From: Candidatus Gastranaerophilales bacterium
Lineage (GTDB): Bacteria > Cyanobacteriota > Vampirovibrionia > Gastranaerophilales > Gastranaerophilaceae
Assembly (NCBI GenBank): GCA_944322675.1
Contig: CALUPO010000001.1
Location: forward strand, 170,898-234,897
Direction of reading: 5' to 3'
DNA: 64,000 bases
The notes below the pieces were generated by a model, which saw nothing but the letters and a program-made list of their open reading frames with translations, was not told where the DNA came from and made no database searches. The position numbers were made by a program, and so were the translations under genes. Below, piece by piece: positions 46,926 through 54,754 of the stretch (position 1 is its first letter; each line of letters begins with the position of its first letter).

Positions 46926-47627
46926 TTAGTATCGGTTACTTGAAGCATAAGTAACAGGTTGATCTAAAATAATACTTATTTGAGAGCCGGCTGGTATTAT
47001 AGCATCTTCTCCTTTATCCCAAACAGATTTTACCAAACCGCTTCCTGCACCAACAGCCGTGCCAAGTGCTGTTCCTTTACCTATTTTACCGCCTGACATT
47101 GGTGAAATAATAACACCTGCAAGTGCACCTACACCTGCACCTATTGCAACATCCTTTGTATAGGCAATTGCCGTATCTTTTGCTGTTGAGCCGACAAGCA
47201 AGCCTGTATTGTCATCGGTTTTTATAATACCGGATAAAGGTATAATTTGTCCGCTTGTTGTTGTCATATGAGTAAACCGTATTTTTAAATTTCCATTTAT
47301 TCCTGCATGTGTTGCTTTTTTTACCTGAATTACATTCCCGTTTACCAGAGAACCCGATGGAGCAATAAGTTTTCCACCATAGTAAAAATCTTGATTTAAT
47401 GTGAGATTAACACCCTGACCAAGTGTTAAATTTGCAGAACTTAACTCACTTTGAGTTACTGCGGTTATTGTTGTACCACTTGGGATTACCATTACCGAAC
47501 CTTGAAGCGATGCTTCATTTGATGATTGAGAAGTTGATGGTATATTTGCAAATGCTTCATTTATTAAACATGTGCCAAATAAAATATAAGCACTTAATAA
47601 TATTATACTATATATTTTTTTACTCAT
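46926..47627 (-). CDS. Exported protein with glycine-zipper segment
   Basis: A 233-residue protein with a signal peptide (IYSIILLSAYILFGTCLINEAFA). I start it at ATG 47627, 7 bases after a GGAGGG site; an upstream in-frame ATG (15 bases earlier) is less favourable. The middle (VMVIPSGTTITAV, GGKLIAPSGSLVNGNVIQVK) and C-terminus (IIPAGSQISIILDQPVTY) resemble VirB10/TrbI-like or DUF-type exported domains, but this is weak. Residues 170-200 hold a Gly-rich, possibly membrane-inserted stretch (AIGAGVGALAGVII). Part of the TonB operon or next to it. Confidence 0.75.
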   Translation of the reverse strand: MSKKIYSIILLSAYILFGTCLINEAFANIPSTSQSSNEASLQGSVMVIPSGTTITAVTQSELSSANLTLGQGVNLTLNQDFYYGGKLIAPSGSLVNGNVIQVKKATHAGINGNLKIRFTHMTTTSGQIIPLSGIIKTDDNTGLLVGSTAKDTAIAYTKDVAIGAGVGALAGVIISPMSGGKIGKGTALGTAVGAGSGLVKSVWDKGEDAIIPAGSQISIILDQPVTYASSNRY

Positions 47628-47956
47628 AATACAACCCTCCACTTTTATTTCTTTAATTTTAATTTTTTTTAATTACAATTCTTTGTAGTCTATTAAAATA
47701 ACTGTTAACTTAGGACTTTATACTTTTAATTATATTATAACATAACTATAATTTTAAACGAATTTTATTACAATTTGTTCACTTAAATTATGATATTTGA
47801 AAAGTTGATTATTATTTAAAATATTTTTTTTAAATAGAAAATCAAATAAAAAGAATACAAACATTTTTTAATATTATGACTCAATATAAATTTTATTCTA
47901 AAAAATTACCAATAAGACTATGATACATAAAGGAGATTTGCAATATTCTTTAAAAT
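47628..47956. other. Divergent intergenic region before the TolC-like gene
   Basis: AT-rich, with several TATAAT-like words near 47733 and 47850-47950. A GGAG site at 47932-47935 is 21 bases before the TolC ATG, too far to serve it directly. No gene or clear structure is seen. Confidence 0.5.
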
Positions 47957-49504
47957 ATGTATAAATATTTGAAAAAAGCACTAATAATATTATATATAAT
48001 AATAAATTTAATTTATCCATCCTTAATTTATGCTGAAACCAGTGATGCCTATGATGATTCAGATTGGTATAAATTGTGGGATAGAACGGAGGACACTTTT
48101 TTAAAAGAACTTGAAGAAGATTATAATCCAAAATATTGTAGCAAAAAACAAAAAATTATTGATGGAAGTGTCGAAAGAAAATACGATTATAATTTAATAT
48201 ATACAGATATGCAAGAATGTTTATGCGTTGCACTTGAGAATAACTTTCAAATAAAAATCTACGGGCAAAATAAAGAAATGAATAAATGGGAATATAGAGC
48301 AAAACTTGCAGAATTTTTACCAAATATATATGCTTCCTATATGATGTCAGATATTCGTGGAACTTATCTGGTTGGGGATATATTACCACGTGAAATACAT
48401 GAAATACCAATTCAAATAAATTATGGTGTCTTGTGGAATTTTAATAAAGGTCGAACAATATTTGAAAGCCGACAACGTAATGATTTGTTTAAAGCCTCCG
48501 GACATAAACTTGATTATACAAAAGAAGAAATAATTTTAAATACAATGTTAAACTACTATGAACTTCTAAGGCTTAAGCTTGAACTTGAAATATTGAAAAT
48601 AAATCTAGTTGAAACTCAAGAACAGCTTCGTTATACAAAAACATCTTACGAATTGGGGCTTGGAACAAAATATGATGTGCTTCGTGCTGAAGTTGAAGTG
48701 GCTAATGCAAATCGTGATCTTGTTATAAACTTAAATAATTTACGTTTAAAACAAGCAAATTTAGCCAATATAATGGGTATTGATGTAAGTTTAAGTGTTT
48801 ATCCTTCTGAGTTATTTATCGATACTGTGACTTTGATTGATGAAAATTTAAGTGTAAAAATGTTATATAATTACGCAGTAAATCTTCGTGAAGATGTCAA
48901 GGAAAAAGAATTTAATATTAAAGCTCTTGAAGAAGAGCGGAAAACCGTATACAGCGACTTTATCCCTGATTTGGCTTTGCAGTTTGACCGTGGTCAAGTT
49001 GGAACCGCTCGTCTTGGATTGAGACAAAATGATACCTTATATTTAAAAACAGAATGGCAATTAGGAAGAAATTTAGGTGTTAATTCTTATAGTAAATTAA
49101 AATCTTATGATGCACAAATAAAAAGTGCTAAATATGAACTTGAAACTTTAAAACGAAGTATTAAGGAAAGTATAATAAGTTCATACTATACCTCAAAAGC
49201 TAATCTGGAAAAAATTAATTATTCTAAAATTGCAGTTAAAGCAGCTGATGAAGGATTAAGAAATGCTCTTGCAAGATATACCATTGGAGAAGCTACATTT
49301 TTAGATGTTTTAAATTCTCAAAAAATAAAAACACAGGCACGAAGTGACTTGATACTTGCAATAATAGACTATAATAAAGCTCAAGCTCAATTGCTTTTTG
49401 ACTCTGGGTTGATTAATGAATATAGTGCCTTAGTTAATTATATTGTTCCCCCAAAAGTTTGTATTGAAGATATTTATGAAAATAAAGATAATGTAAATAA
49501 ATAA
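47957..49504 (+). CDS. TolC-type outer membrane efflux protein
   Basis: Outer-membrane channel of 515 residues. An N-terminal signal peptide (ALIILYIIINLIYPSLIYA) is cut near residue 26. Two OEP repeats follow: the first around residues 85-290 (ALENNFQIKIYGQNKEMNK) and the second from about 300-490, with coiled-coil helices (NLEKINYSKIAVKAADEGL and YTIGEATFLDVLNSQ). No pump or adaptor gene lies next to it. The start ATG has no close ribosome site; the nearest is 21 bases upstream. Confidence 0.9.
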   Translation: MYKYLKKALIILYIIINLIYPSLIYAETSDAYDDSDWYKLWDRTEDTFLKELEEDYNPKYCSKKQKIIDGSVERKYDYNLIYTDMQECLCVALENNFQIKIYGQNKEMNKWEYRAKLAEFLPNIYASYMMSDIRGTYLVGDILPREIHEIPIQINYGVLWNFNKGRTIFESRQRNDLFKASGHKLDYTKEEIILNTMLNYYELLRLKLELEILKINLVETQEQLRYTKTSYELGLGTKYDVLRAEVEVANANRDLVINLNNLRLKQANLANIMGIDVSLSVYPSELFIDTVTLIDENLSVKMLYNYAVNLREDVKEKEFNIKALEEERKTVYSDFIPDLALQFDRGQVGTARLGLRQNDTLYLKTEWQLGRNLGVNSYSKLKSYDAQIKSAKYELETLKRSIKESIISSYYTSKANLEKINYSKIAVKAADEGLRNALARYTIGEATFLDVLNSQKIKTQARSDLILAIIDYNKAQAQLLFDSGLINEYSALVNYIVPPKVCIEDIYENKDNVNK

Positions 49505-49533
49505 TATAAAATTATCTTTATTTCTTTTTATTT
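49480..49533. terminator. Terminator between TolC-like and his genes
   Basis: AAATAAAGATAAT (49480-49492, inside the last codons of the channel gene) pairs perfectly with ATTATCTTTATTT (49511-49523), then T-rich sequence follows. It should terminate the plus-strand transcript and may act in both directions. Confidence 0.65.
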
Positions 49534-50769
49534 TGTTCTTGAGGCAAGTTCGCTTATTATATTTTCAATTTTAACATTATTTTGTACCATTAAAGCTAAA
49601 ACAAAATAAGTTAAATCAGCAACTTCCCAGGATAAAGTATCTTCACCTTTTTCAAAAGATGTCACTTCATTTGCTTCTTCTAATATTTTAGAATTAAGAA
49701 AGTTCCTATCTTTATAAAGTTTTGTAGTAAAAGATTTTTCTGGCATTTTTTCTTTTCTTTCAAGAAGCAAATTGTATAATTCCTGAAGATTAAAGTTTTT
49801 ATCATCAAAACAAGAAAAACGATTTAAATGACAAGCATTCCCTGTTTGATTGACTATATAAAGAAGTGTATCGCAATCACAATCATATCGAGCTTTTAAC
49901 AATTCTTGAATATTGCCAGATGTTTTTCCCTTAGTCCATAATTCATTACGTGAACGTGAAAAATAAGTTGCAACACCATCACATAAAGATTTTTTAACAG
50001 ATTCAACATTTGAATATGCAAGCATAAGAACCTGTTTTGTCTTGTAATCTTGAACTATTGTGGGGATTAATCCGTTTTGTTTTTTAAAATCTAAAGTTTG
50101 TATAAAAGCATCTTCTAATTTTACAGCTTTTGTATAAATACACATACCAAGTTGAGTATTTATATTTAAATGTTGAAGTTTTACAATTTCGTCAACTGTT
50201 GAAATTCCGCCTGCGGCTGTTAAATCATTTTTTGTAAGAGATTTGACCTTTTGAATACTATTAATATCACAGCCTTGCATCATTCCTTCTTTTTCAACAA
50301 CAGTATAAAGATAACCGCAACACAAATTATCAAATTTTTGTATATAATCCTCAACAGTTGCATCAATGGTATTTTCCCAGCCGTCAATTGCTATTTTTCC
50401 ATTTTTTGTATCAATAGCGACAATTATCATATTTTTTGGTAATTGTGATAAGAATTCAACATTTGCAGCTGTACCTATAATAATTTTTTTTGCACCATAT
50501 GATATAATACGTTTTGCTTTTTCAACATCGCGTATTCCACCGCCAACACGTACAGTTGCATAAGGTAAAGCTTCACAAATTTTCTTAATAACTTGTTCAT
50601 TATTACCTTTATTCATGGCAGCATCAAGGTCTATAACGGCAACATCACCAAAACGAGCATAATATTTTGCAAGCTCAACAGGATCTTCTTTTGCTTCTAA
50701 AACTTTTTCTTGTCCTTGCTTTAGCTGTACAGCTTTACCATTCATTAAGTCAATACTTGGTATTATCAT
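49528..50769 (-). CDS. HisA-HisI-HisE trifunctional fusion
   Basis: Single 413-residue protein joining three consecutive histidine enzymes. Residues 1-225 are HisA (isomerase), with IPSIDLMNGKAVQL (Asp7), VRVGGGIRDVEKA, AIDTKNGK (Asp120) and TAAGGISTVDE. Residues 230-320 are HisI (cyclohydrolase): QVLMLAYSN, TYFSRSRNELWTKGKTSG, and metal ligands in YDCDCD and NACH. Residues 326-413 are HisE (pyrophosphohydrolase): LYNLLLERKEKMP, ILEEANEV, EVADLTYFVLALM. HisI-HisE fusions are common (HisIE); a HisA part in front is not. The frame is continuous. A GAGG site lies before the ATG. No other his gene is in this window. Confidence 0.93.
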   Translation of the reverse strand: MIIPSIDLMNGKAVQLKQGQEKVLEAKEDPVELAKYYARFGDVAVIDLDAAMNKGNNEQVIKKICEALPYATVRVGGGIRDVEKAKRIISYGAKKIIIGTAANVEFLSQLPKNMIIVAIDTKNGKIAIDGWENTIDATVEDYIQKFDNLCCGYLYTVVEKEGMMQGCDINSIQKVKSLTKNDLTAAGGISTVDEIVKLQHLNINTQLGMCIYTKAVKLEDAFIQTLDFKKQNGLIPTIVQDYKTKQVLMLAYSNVESVKKSLCDGVATYFSRSRNELWTKGKTSGNIQELLKARYDCDCDTLLYIVNQTGNACHLNRFSCFDDKNFNLQELYNLLLERKEKMPEKSFTTKLYKDRNFLNSKILEEANEVTSFEKGEDTLSWEVADLTYFVLALMVQNNVKIENIISELASRTK

Positions 50770-50848
50770 TTTTAACTATGCCTCAATAATATTAATATTT
50801 TTATTATTGTAACTTAAATGACCGGTTTTAACAAGAAAATTAAAAATA

Positions 50849-51256
50849 CTAATTTTTATCATTTAAAATATTAGAATATTTACCTTTTTTAGAATATATA
50901 TTAATAAGCTCACGTGAATCGTATGAAAAATCTGTTTGAGTGTAGTATGGGTCATCGTCAAAGTTGGCGAATAAATTTTCAATATTTTCATCTACACTAT
51001 CATCATTATTATCTTTTGTATTTTTTAATTTTTCGCGACCTGCCATAAGCTCATCAAAGTTTATATTATATTTTACATAATCATTTAATAATTTAACTTG
51101 TTTTTCTGCATTATTCATAATATGTCCTTTTTTAAAAGTATCCTTATTATTATCTGTTTTTAAACTATAACTTACTTTATTTATAAAATCTTTTAATTGT
51201 TTATTATAATTAGGTGCTACGTTATTATTGGATTGTATTTTTATTGTTGGAAACAT
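50849..51256 (-). CDS. Hypothetical protein, 135 aa, acidic C-terminus
   Basis: I do not recognise it. The N-terminus (MFPTIKIQSNNNVAPNYNKQ) is Asn-rich, followed by a basic stretch and an acidic tail (DDSVDENIENLFANFDDD). A strong AAAGGAA ribosome site lies about 8 bases upstream. It lies 67 bases downstream of the repeat protein gene, same strand. Composition is like the other Asn/Lys-rich unknown proteins of the window. No signal peptide. Confidence 0.65.
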   Translation of the reverse strand: MFPTIKIQSNNNVAPNYNKQLKDFINKVSYSLKTDNNKDTFKKGHIMNNAEKQVKLLNDYVKYNINFDELMAGREKLKNTKDNNDDSVDENIENLFANFDDDPYYTQTDFSYDSRELINIYSKKGKYSNILNDKN

Positions 51257-51323
51257 GTTCTTATTCCTTTCTAGTTTATTTTAAACAACATAATTACTAT
51301 ACCAATAATATACTATATTATAT

Positions 51324-53660
51324 TTATTTATTTGTCAAGTTGCTTGCAATGATCGTTGTCATCTTACCTTTATCATCTAAAACTAATGTACCAAGTTCTG
51401 TTGTTAATTCATAAGCATTATAATTGTATTTATTGCCTTGAGATGAATATTCTAAAGTGAATAGATATTTACTATTTTTATATGTATCATATAAGTCTTT
51501 AAAATTTTTCTGTATATCTTCAATAAATTCCTTAGTGATAGGCACTAATTTTTTAAAATCCTCAAATTCAGCTTTAACCTGCTCTATAAATCTTCGCATG
51601 TCATCATGTGAAATATTATCCGTGTATTTTATTTCATAAGAACTTTCTAAGTCTTCTATGGTGAAATTATTATTATTATTATTATTATTATTTTGCTCTA
51701 TTTGTCTAATTATATAATTCTGCAAGTCTTGCACATATTTCATGAAATTCTTCTTCTCTTTATAATCACTAGTATTTAACTTTTTTTTATTAACGGATAA
51801 TTTCTTTTTATTTACATATTTAGAAAATTCATTATATGGAGTAGAGTTCTTTATTTTTTCTATTAGTGTATTAACTTTACTCTGACAATTCTCATATTCA
51901 TCATTATTCTCTATTTTTTTATAAAATTCTTGCAAGTTTTTAATTATATCATTTGTTTTAACATTTTTTTCACTAGAAGAATTAATATCTTTACTTAAAG
52001 TATGTAAAAGTTTAAGGTTGTCTATTTCTGACACAGTTGTCATGGAATTATGACAATTTAATATATCATTTTTTAATTGAAGTAATTCATTTATAGAGTC
52101 AATTGTTTGGCCTAAATTATAGCCATTATCAGATTTACCAAAACGTTCTATAGCACGATGAACTAAATGTGTTAAAATAGCATAACTATTTTCATGGCAA
52201 TGTGGTTTAAGTAATTTAATTAAATTATTTAACGCCTTTTTATTTTCATCTGTATTTTCTATCTGTAATGTATGTCCTTCTTTTACATAAACGAACTGGT
52301 CACCATATGTAAGCTTTGCTGTATCTGCTAAACTAGCATTATATTGATGGGTATAAATGTAAATAAATTCTTTATCTTTATCTTTATCTTTATATATCAT
52401 AATATCTGAGTTTTTTACACCAACGTCTTTTTGACTTTTTACTCCATATTCATTAACAATATCGTCAATTGTTATCGTTTTGTTTGCCTCAAATGTTTTT
52501 TTGTCTTTTAATTTTATCTTGTAAATATCTAAATCTTCTATAGCTTGATTTGCTCGCTTTTCTGCATTTGCTTTTTGCTCTTCATTCAGATCATCTTTTT
52601 GACTATCATGTATAATTTCTAATACTACAAATCCTTGCATAAAATTAAATATTTCACTTGATCTTCTTTCATATTTGACATTTTCGTTAATAATTTTGCC
52701 ATAAGCTGTTGTATCTTTCTGCATTTGTTCTAACCAGCTATTAGAGCAGCCTTCTTCAGGCTTAACATAAAAATCCTCCACTGTGGTAGATTTGTTTATT
52801 TCCTTATTAAGAGATTCTAAATCGTCATAAAGTGAGGAAACTATAACTTTAAAATTATTCTCTTTGTGATTATTATTAATAACTTCTAATAGCCCTTTTG
52901 ACAAAGTTTTTAATTCAGAAGAAAAGTCAGTTTTCTTTGTTTTATCATTTTTAATTAAAGCCTCAATTCCTTTAGCTAAGTCGCTAATCATATCAGGTTC
53001 AATAAGCTTCGGGTTTGTACTATTTAAAACCTCAATTCCTTTAGCTAAGCCGCTAATCATATCAGGTTTAATAAGCTTCGGGTTTTTACTATGTAAAGCC
53101 TCAATTTCCTTAGCTAAGCCGCTAATCATATCAGGTTCAATAAGCTTCGGGTTTGTACTATTTAAAACCTCAATTCCTTTAGCTAAGCCGCTAATCATAT
53201 CAGGTTCAATAAGCTTCGGGTTTGTACTATTTAAAACCTTAATTCCTTTAGCGAAGCCGCTAATCATATCAGGGTGAATTTGCTTCTTGGGTAAAGTATT
53301 GATTTTTTTAGATAAAGCCTCAATTCCTTTAGCTAAGCAGTTAACCATATAAGAGTCAACTTGTGTCATGTCTAGCTTATATAAAGCCTGAATTTCTTTA
53401 ACTAATGCAAAAATTTTTTCAGGGTTAATTTGCTTCAGGGATTTGTTTTTGATTTCTTGATTACATCTTGTTCTGATTGTTTTAGATATTTTTTCGATTT
53501 CTTTAGATTTTTTAACTGGATGCTCCGGTCTTTCATGAGTTCGTTCATAGATATCATAATTTCCATATCTATATGAAAAAGGTATTTCACGTTTATGTGA
53601 AAATTGATTAAACTTGATTTTAGGAGTCCAGATTGGTATTACTGTAAGAATATTACCCAT
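51324..53660 (-). CDS. Tandem-repeat protein of unknown function, 778 aa
   Basis: No known domain is recognised. The N-terminal 60 residues are polar with an IKFNQFSHK segment. Residues 78-235 hold about seven 23-residue repeats with consensus PDMISGLAKGIEVLNSTNPK, four of them almost identical, coded by 69-bp DNA repeats (52950-53280). The rest is probably helical and charged, with KDKDKDKEFIYIY and a run of eight or nine Asn coded by ATT/AAT triplets (51666-51693). An AAAGGAT ribosome site lies 6 bases upstream. No signal peptide or membrane segment. The pattern fits a fast-evolving effector or adhesion-type protein, an inference only. Confidence 0.75.
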   Translation of the reverse strand: MGNILTVIPIWTPKIKFNQFSHKREIPFSYRYGNYDIYERTHERPEHPVKKSKEIEKISKTIRTRCNQEIKNKSLKQINPEKIFALVKEIQALYKLDMTQVDSYMVNCLAKGIEALSKKINTLPKKQIHPDMISGFAKGIKVLNSTNPKLIEPDMISGLAKGIEVLNSTNPKLIEPDMISGLAKEIEALHSKNPKLIKPDMISGLAKGIEVLNSTNPKLIEPDMISDLAKGIEALIKNDKTKKTDFSSELKTLSKGLLEVINNNHKENNFKVIVSSLYDDLESLNKEINKSTTVEDFYVKPEEGCSNSWLEQMQKDTTAYGKIINENVKYERRSSEIFNFMQGFVVLEIIHDSQKDDLNEEQKANAEKRANQAIEDLDIYKIKLKDKKTFEANKTITIDDIVNEYGVKSQKDVGVKNSDIMIYKDKDKDKEFIYIYTHQYNASLADTAKLTYGDQFVYVKEGHTLQIENTDENKKALNNLIKLLKPHCHENSYAILTHLVHRAIERFGKSDNGYNLGQTIDSINELLQLKNDILNCHNSMTTVSEIDNLKLLHTLSKDINSSSEKNVKTNDIIKNLQEFYKKIENNDEYENCQSKVNTLIEKIKNSTPYNEFSKYVNKKKLSVNKKKLNTSDYKEKKNFMKYVQDLQNYIIRQIEQNNNNNNNNNFTIEDLESSYEIKYTDNISHDDMRRFIEQVKAEFEDFKKLVPITKEFIEDIQKNFKDLYDTYKNSKYLFTLEYSSQGNKYNYNAYELTTELGTLVLDDKGKMTTIIASNLTNK

Positions 53661-53768
53661 TATATATCCTTTCTTAAATATTTACTATTATATATATAAT
53701 AAAAGGTGTAAACAATTTAATATTTGCTATTTTTTTAGTAAATGTTAAATTATTGTTACATATAATAT

Positions 53769-54146
53769 TTAAGCAAGTAATAAAATAATTTTATTTATAA
53801 ATAAAATACTTCCTAACAAAGTAGAAATCATTGTTGCAAATAAAACAGTTCCGGCTGCCATGTCTTTTGCCATTTCAACAAGTTTTGAATATTTATTTTT
53901 TGTATAAGAATCAATTGTAAATTCAATTACTGAATTTAACATTTCAGCAAGCAATACAAGTGAAACTGAAATTATAACTATACAAAATTCAATATAATTA
54001 AATTTTAAAAACCAGGCAAATAAAAATACAATAACGGCAAATAATAACTGACGGCGAAAATTTTTTTGTGATTTAAACATCAATCTTAAGCCGCGTATAG
54101 CATAATTTATACTTTTTATAAAATTATTTGTTGAAAATTTTGACAT
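53769..54146 (-). CDS. dgkA: Diacylglycerol/undecaprenol kinase (DgkA family)
   Basis: Small membrane kinase of 125 residues that recycles lipid alcohols such as undecaprenol. Three helices and the motif VLLAEMLNSVIEFTIDSY (catalytic Glu and Asn region) with KDMAAGTVLFATM are present. The N-terminus has the amphipathic KSINYAIRGLRLMFKSQKN. It follows ybeY and pgpH, an order also known from Firmicutes. Confidence 0.93.
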   Translation of the reverse strand: MSKFSTNNFIKSINYAIRGLRLMFKSQKNFRRQLLFAVIVFLFAWFLKFNYIEFCIVIISVSLVLLAEMLNSVIEFTIDSYTKNKYSKLVEMAKDMAAGTVLFATMISTLLGSILFINKIILLLA

Positions 54147-54199
54147 TATCTATCCTAAATTTGAACTCCCACAATTTATATTTTAACACTTTTATTTTT

Positions 54200-54754
54200 T
54201 TATTTCGAGAAAAGAAGATTTTCTATTATATTATTTTGATAATCCATCATTTTTTTATAACTTTTTTCGTCTTTATGATCATATCCCAAAAGATGCAATA
54301 TTCCATGGCTTATTAAAAAATATAATTCACTCATTATGGGATTTTCAAATTTGTCTTCAAAATGAGGTTCATTATGTGCGTTATGAATCATTGTATCAAA
54401 TGATATAATAATTTCTCCTAAATTTATTTCATTATCAAAAATAAATCTTTCATTTTCGTTTGTGTCAGCAAATAATGCAAATGTAATTACATCAGTAGTT
54501 TTGTCAATATTACGATATTCTTTATTTATTTCTTTTATTTTATCATCATTACAAAATACAATATCAAAAGTTAATATATTATACTTTTCTTTATATAGAC
54601 AGCTTGATTTTATAATTTGTTCCTGATTCAATATAAATTTCATTATTTTTTTTGTATTAATTAATATTTTTTTTAAATCGAAATTATCAAATTCCAAAGA
54701 TTTTGTAGTGTTATCATTAAAATCTGTCTCAATAAAGATATTAAGTTTTGTCAT
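54200..54754 (-). CDS. ybeY: Endoribonuclease YbeY
   Basis: Zinc-dependent endoribonuclease needed for 16S rRNA maturation and late 70S quality control. The signature ISHGILHLLGYDHKDEKS carries the three zinc-ligand His (H3XH5XH pattern). Family words RNIDKTTDVITFAL and LGEIIISFD precede it. I place the start at ATG 54754 (MTKLNIFIETD), which overlaps the 3' end of the pgpH gene by 14 bases; a longer upstream frame would add 25 atypical residues. Adjacent pgpH and dgkA match the yqfF-yqfG-dgkA order in other bacteria. Confidence 0.93.
   Translation of the reverse strand: MTKLNIFIETDFNDNTTKSLEFDNFDLKKILINTKKIMKFILNQEQIIKSSCLYKEKYNILTFDIVFCNDDKIKEINKEYRNIDKTTDVITFALFADTNENERFIFDNEINLGEIIISFDTMIHNAHNEPHFEDKFENPIMSELYFLISHGILHLLGYDHKDEKSYKKMMDYQNNIIENLLFSK

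Noticed and set aside
47938..47964. Short leader peptide before the TolC-like gene (TTG start, 8 codons)
   Set aside because: The GGAG site is only 2 bases from the TTG, too close for normal initiation.
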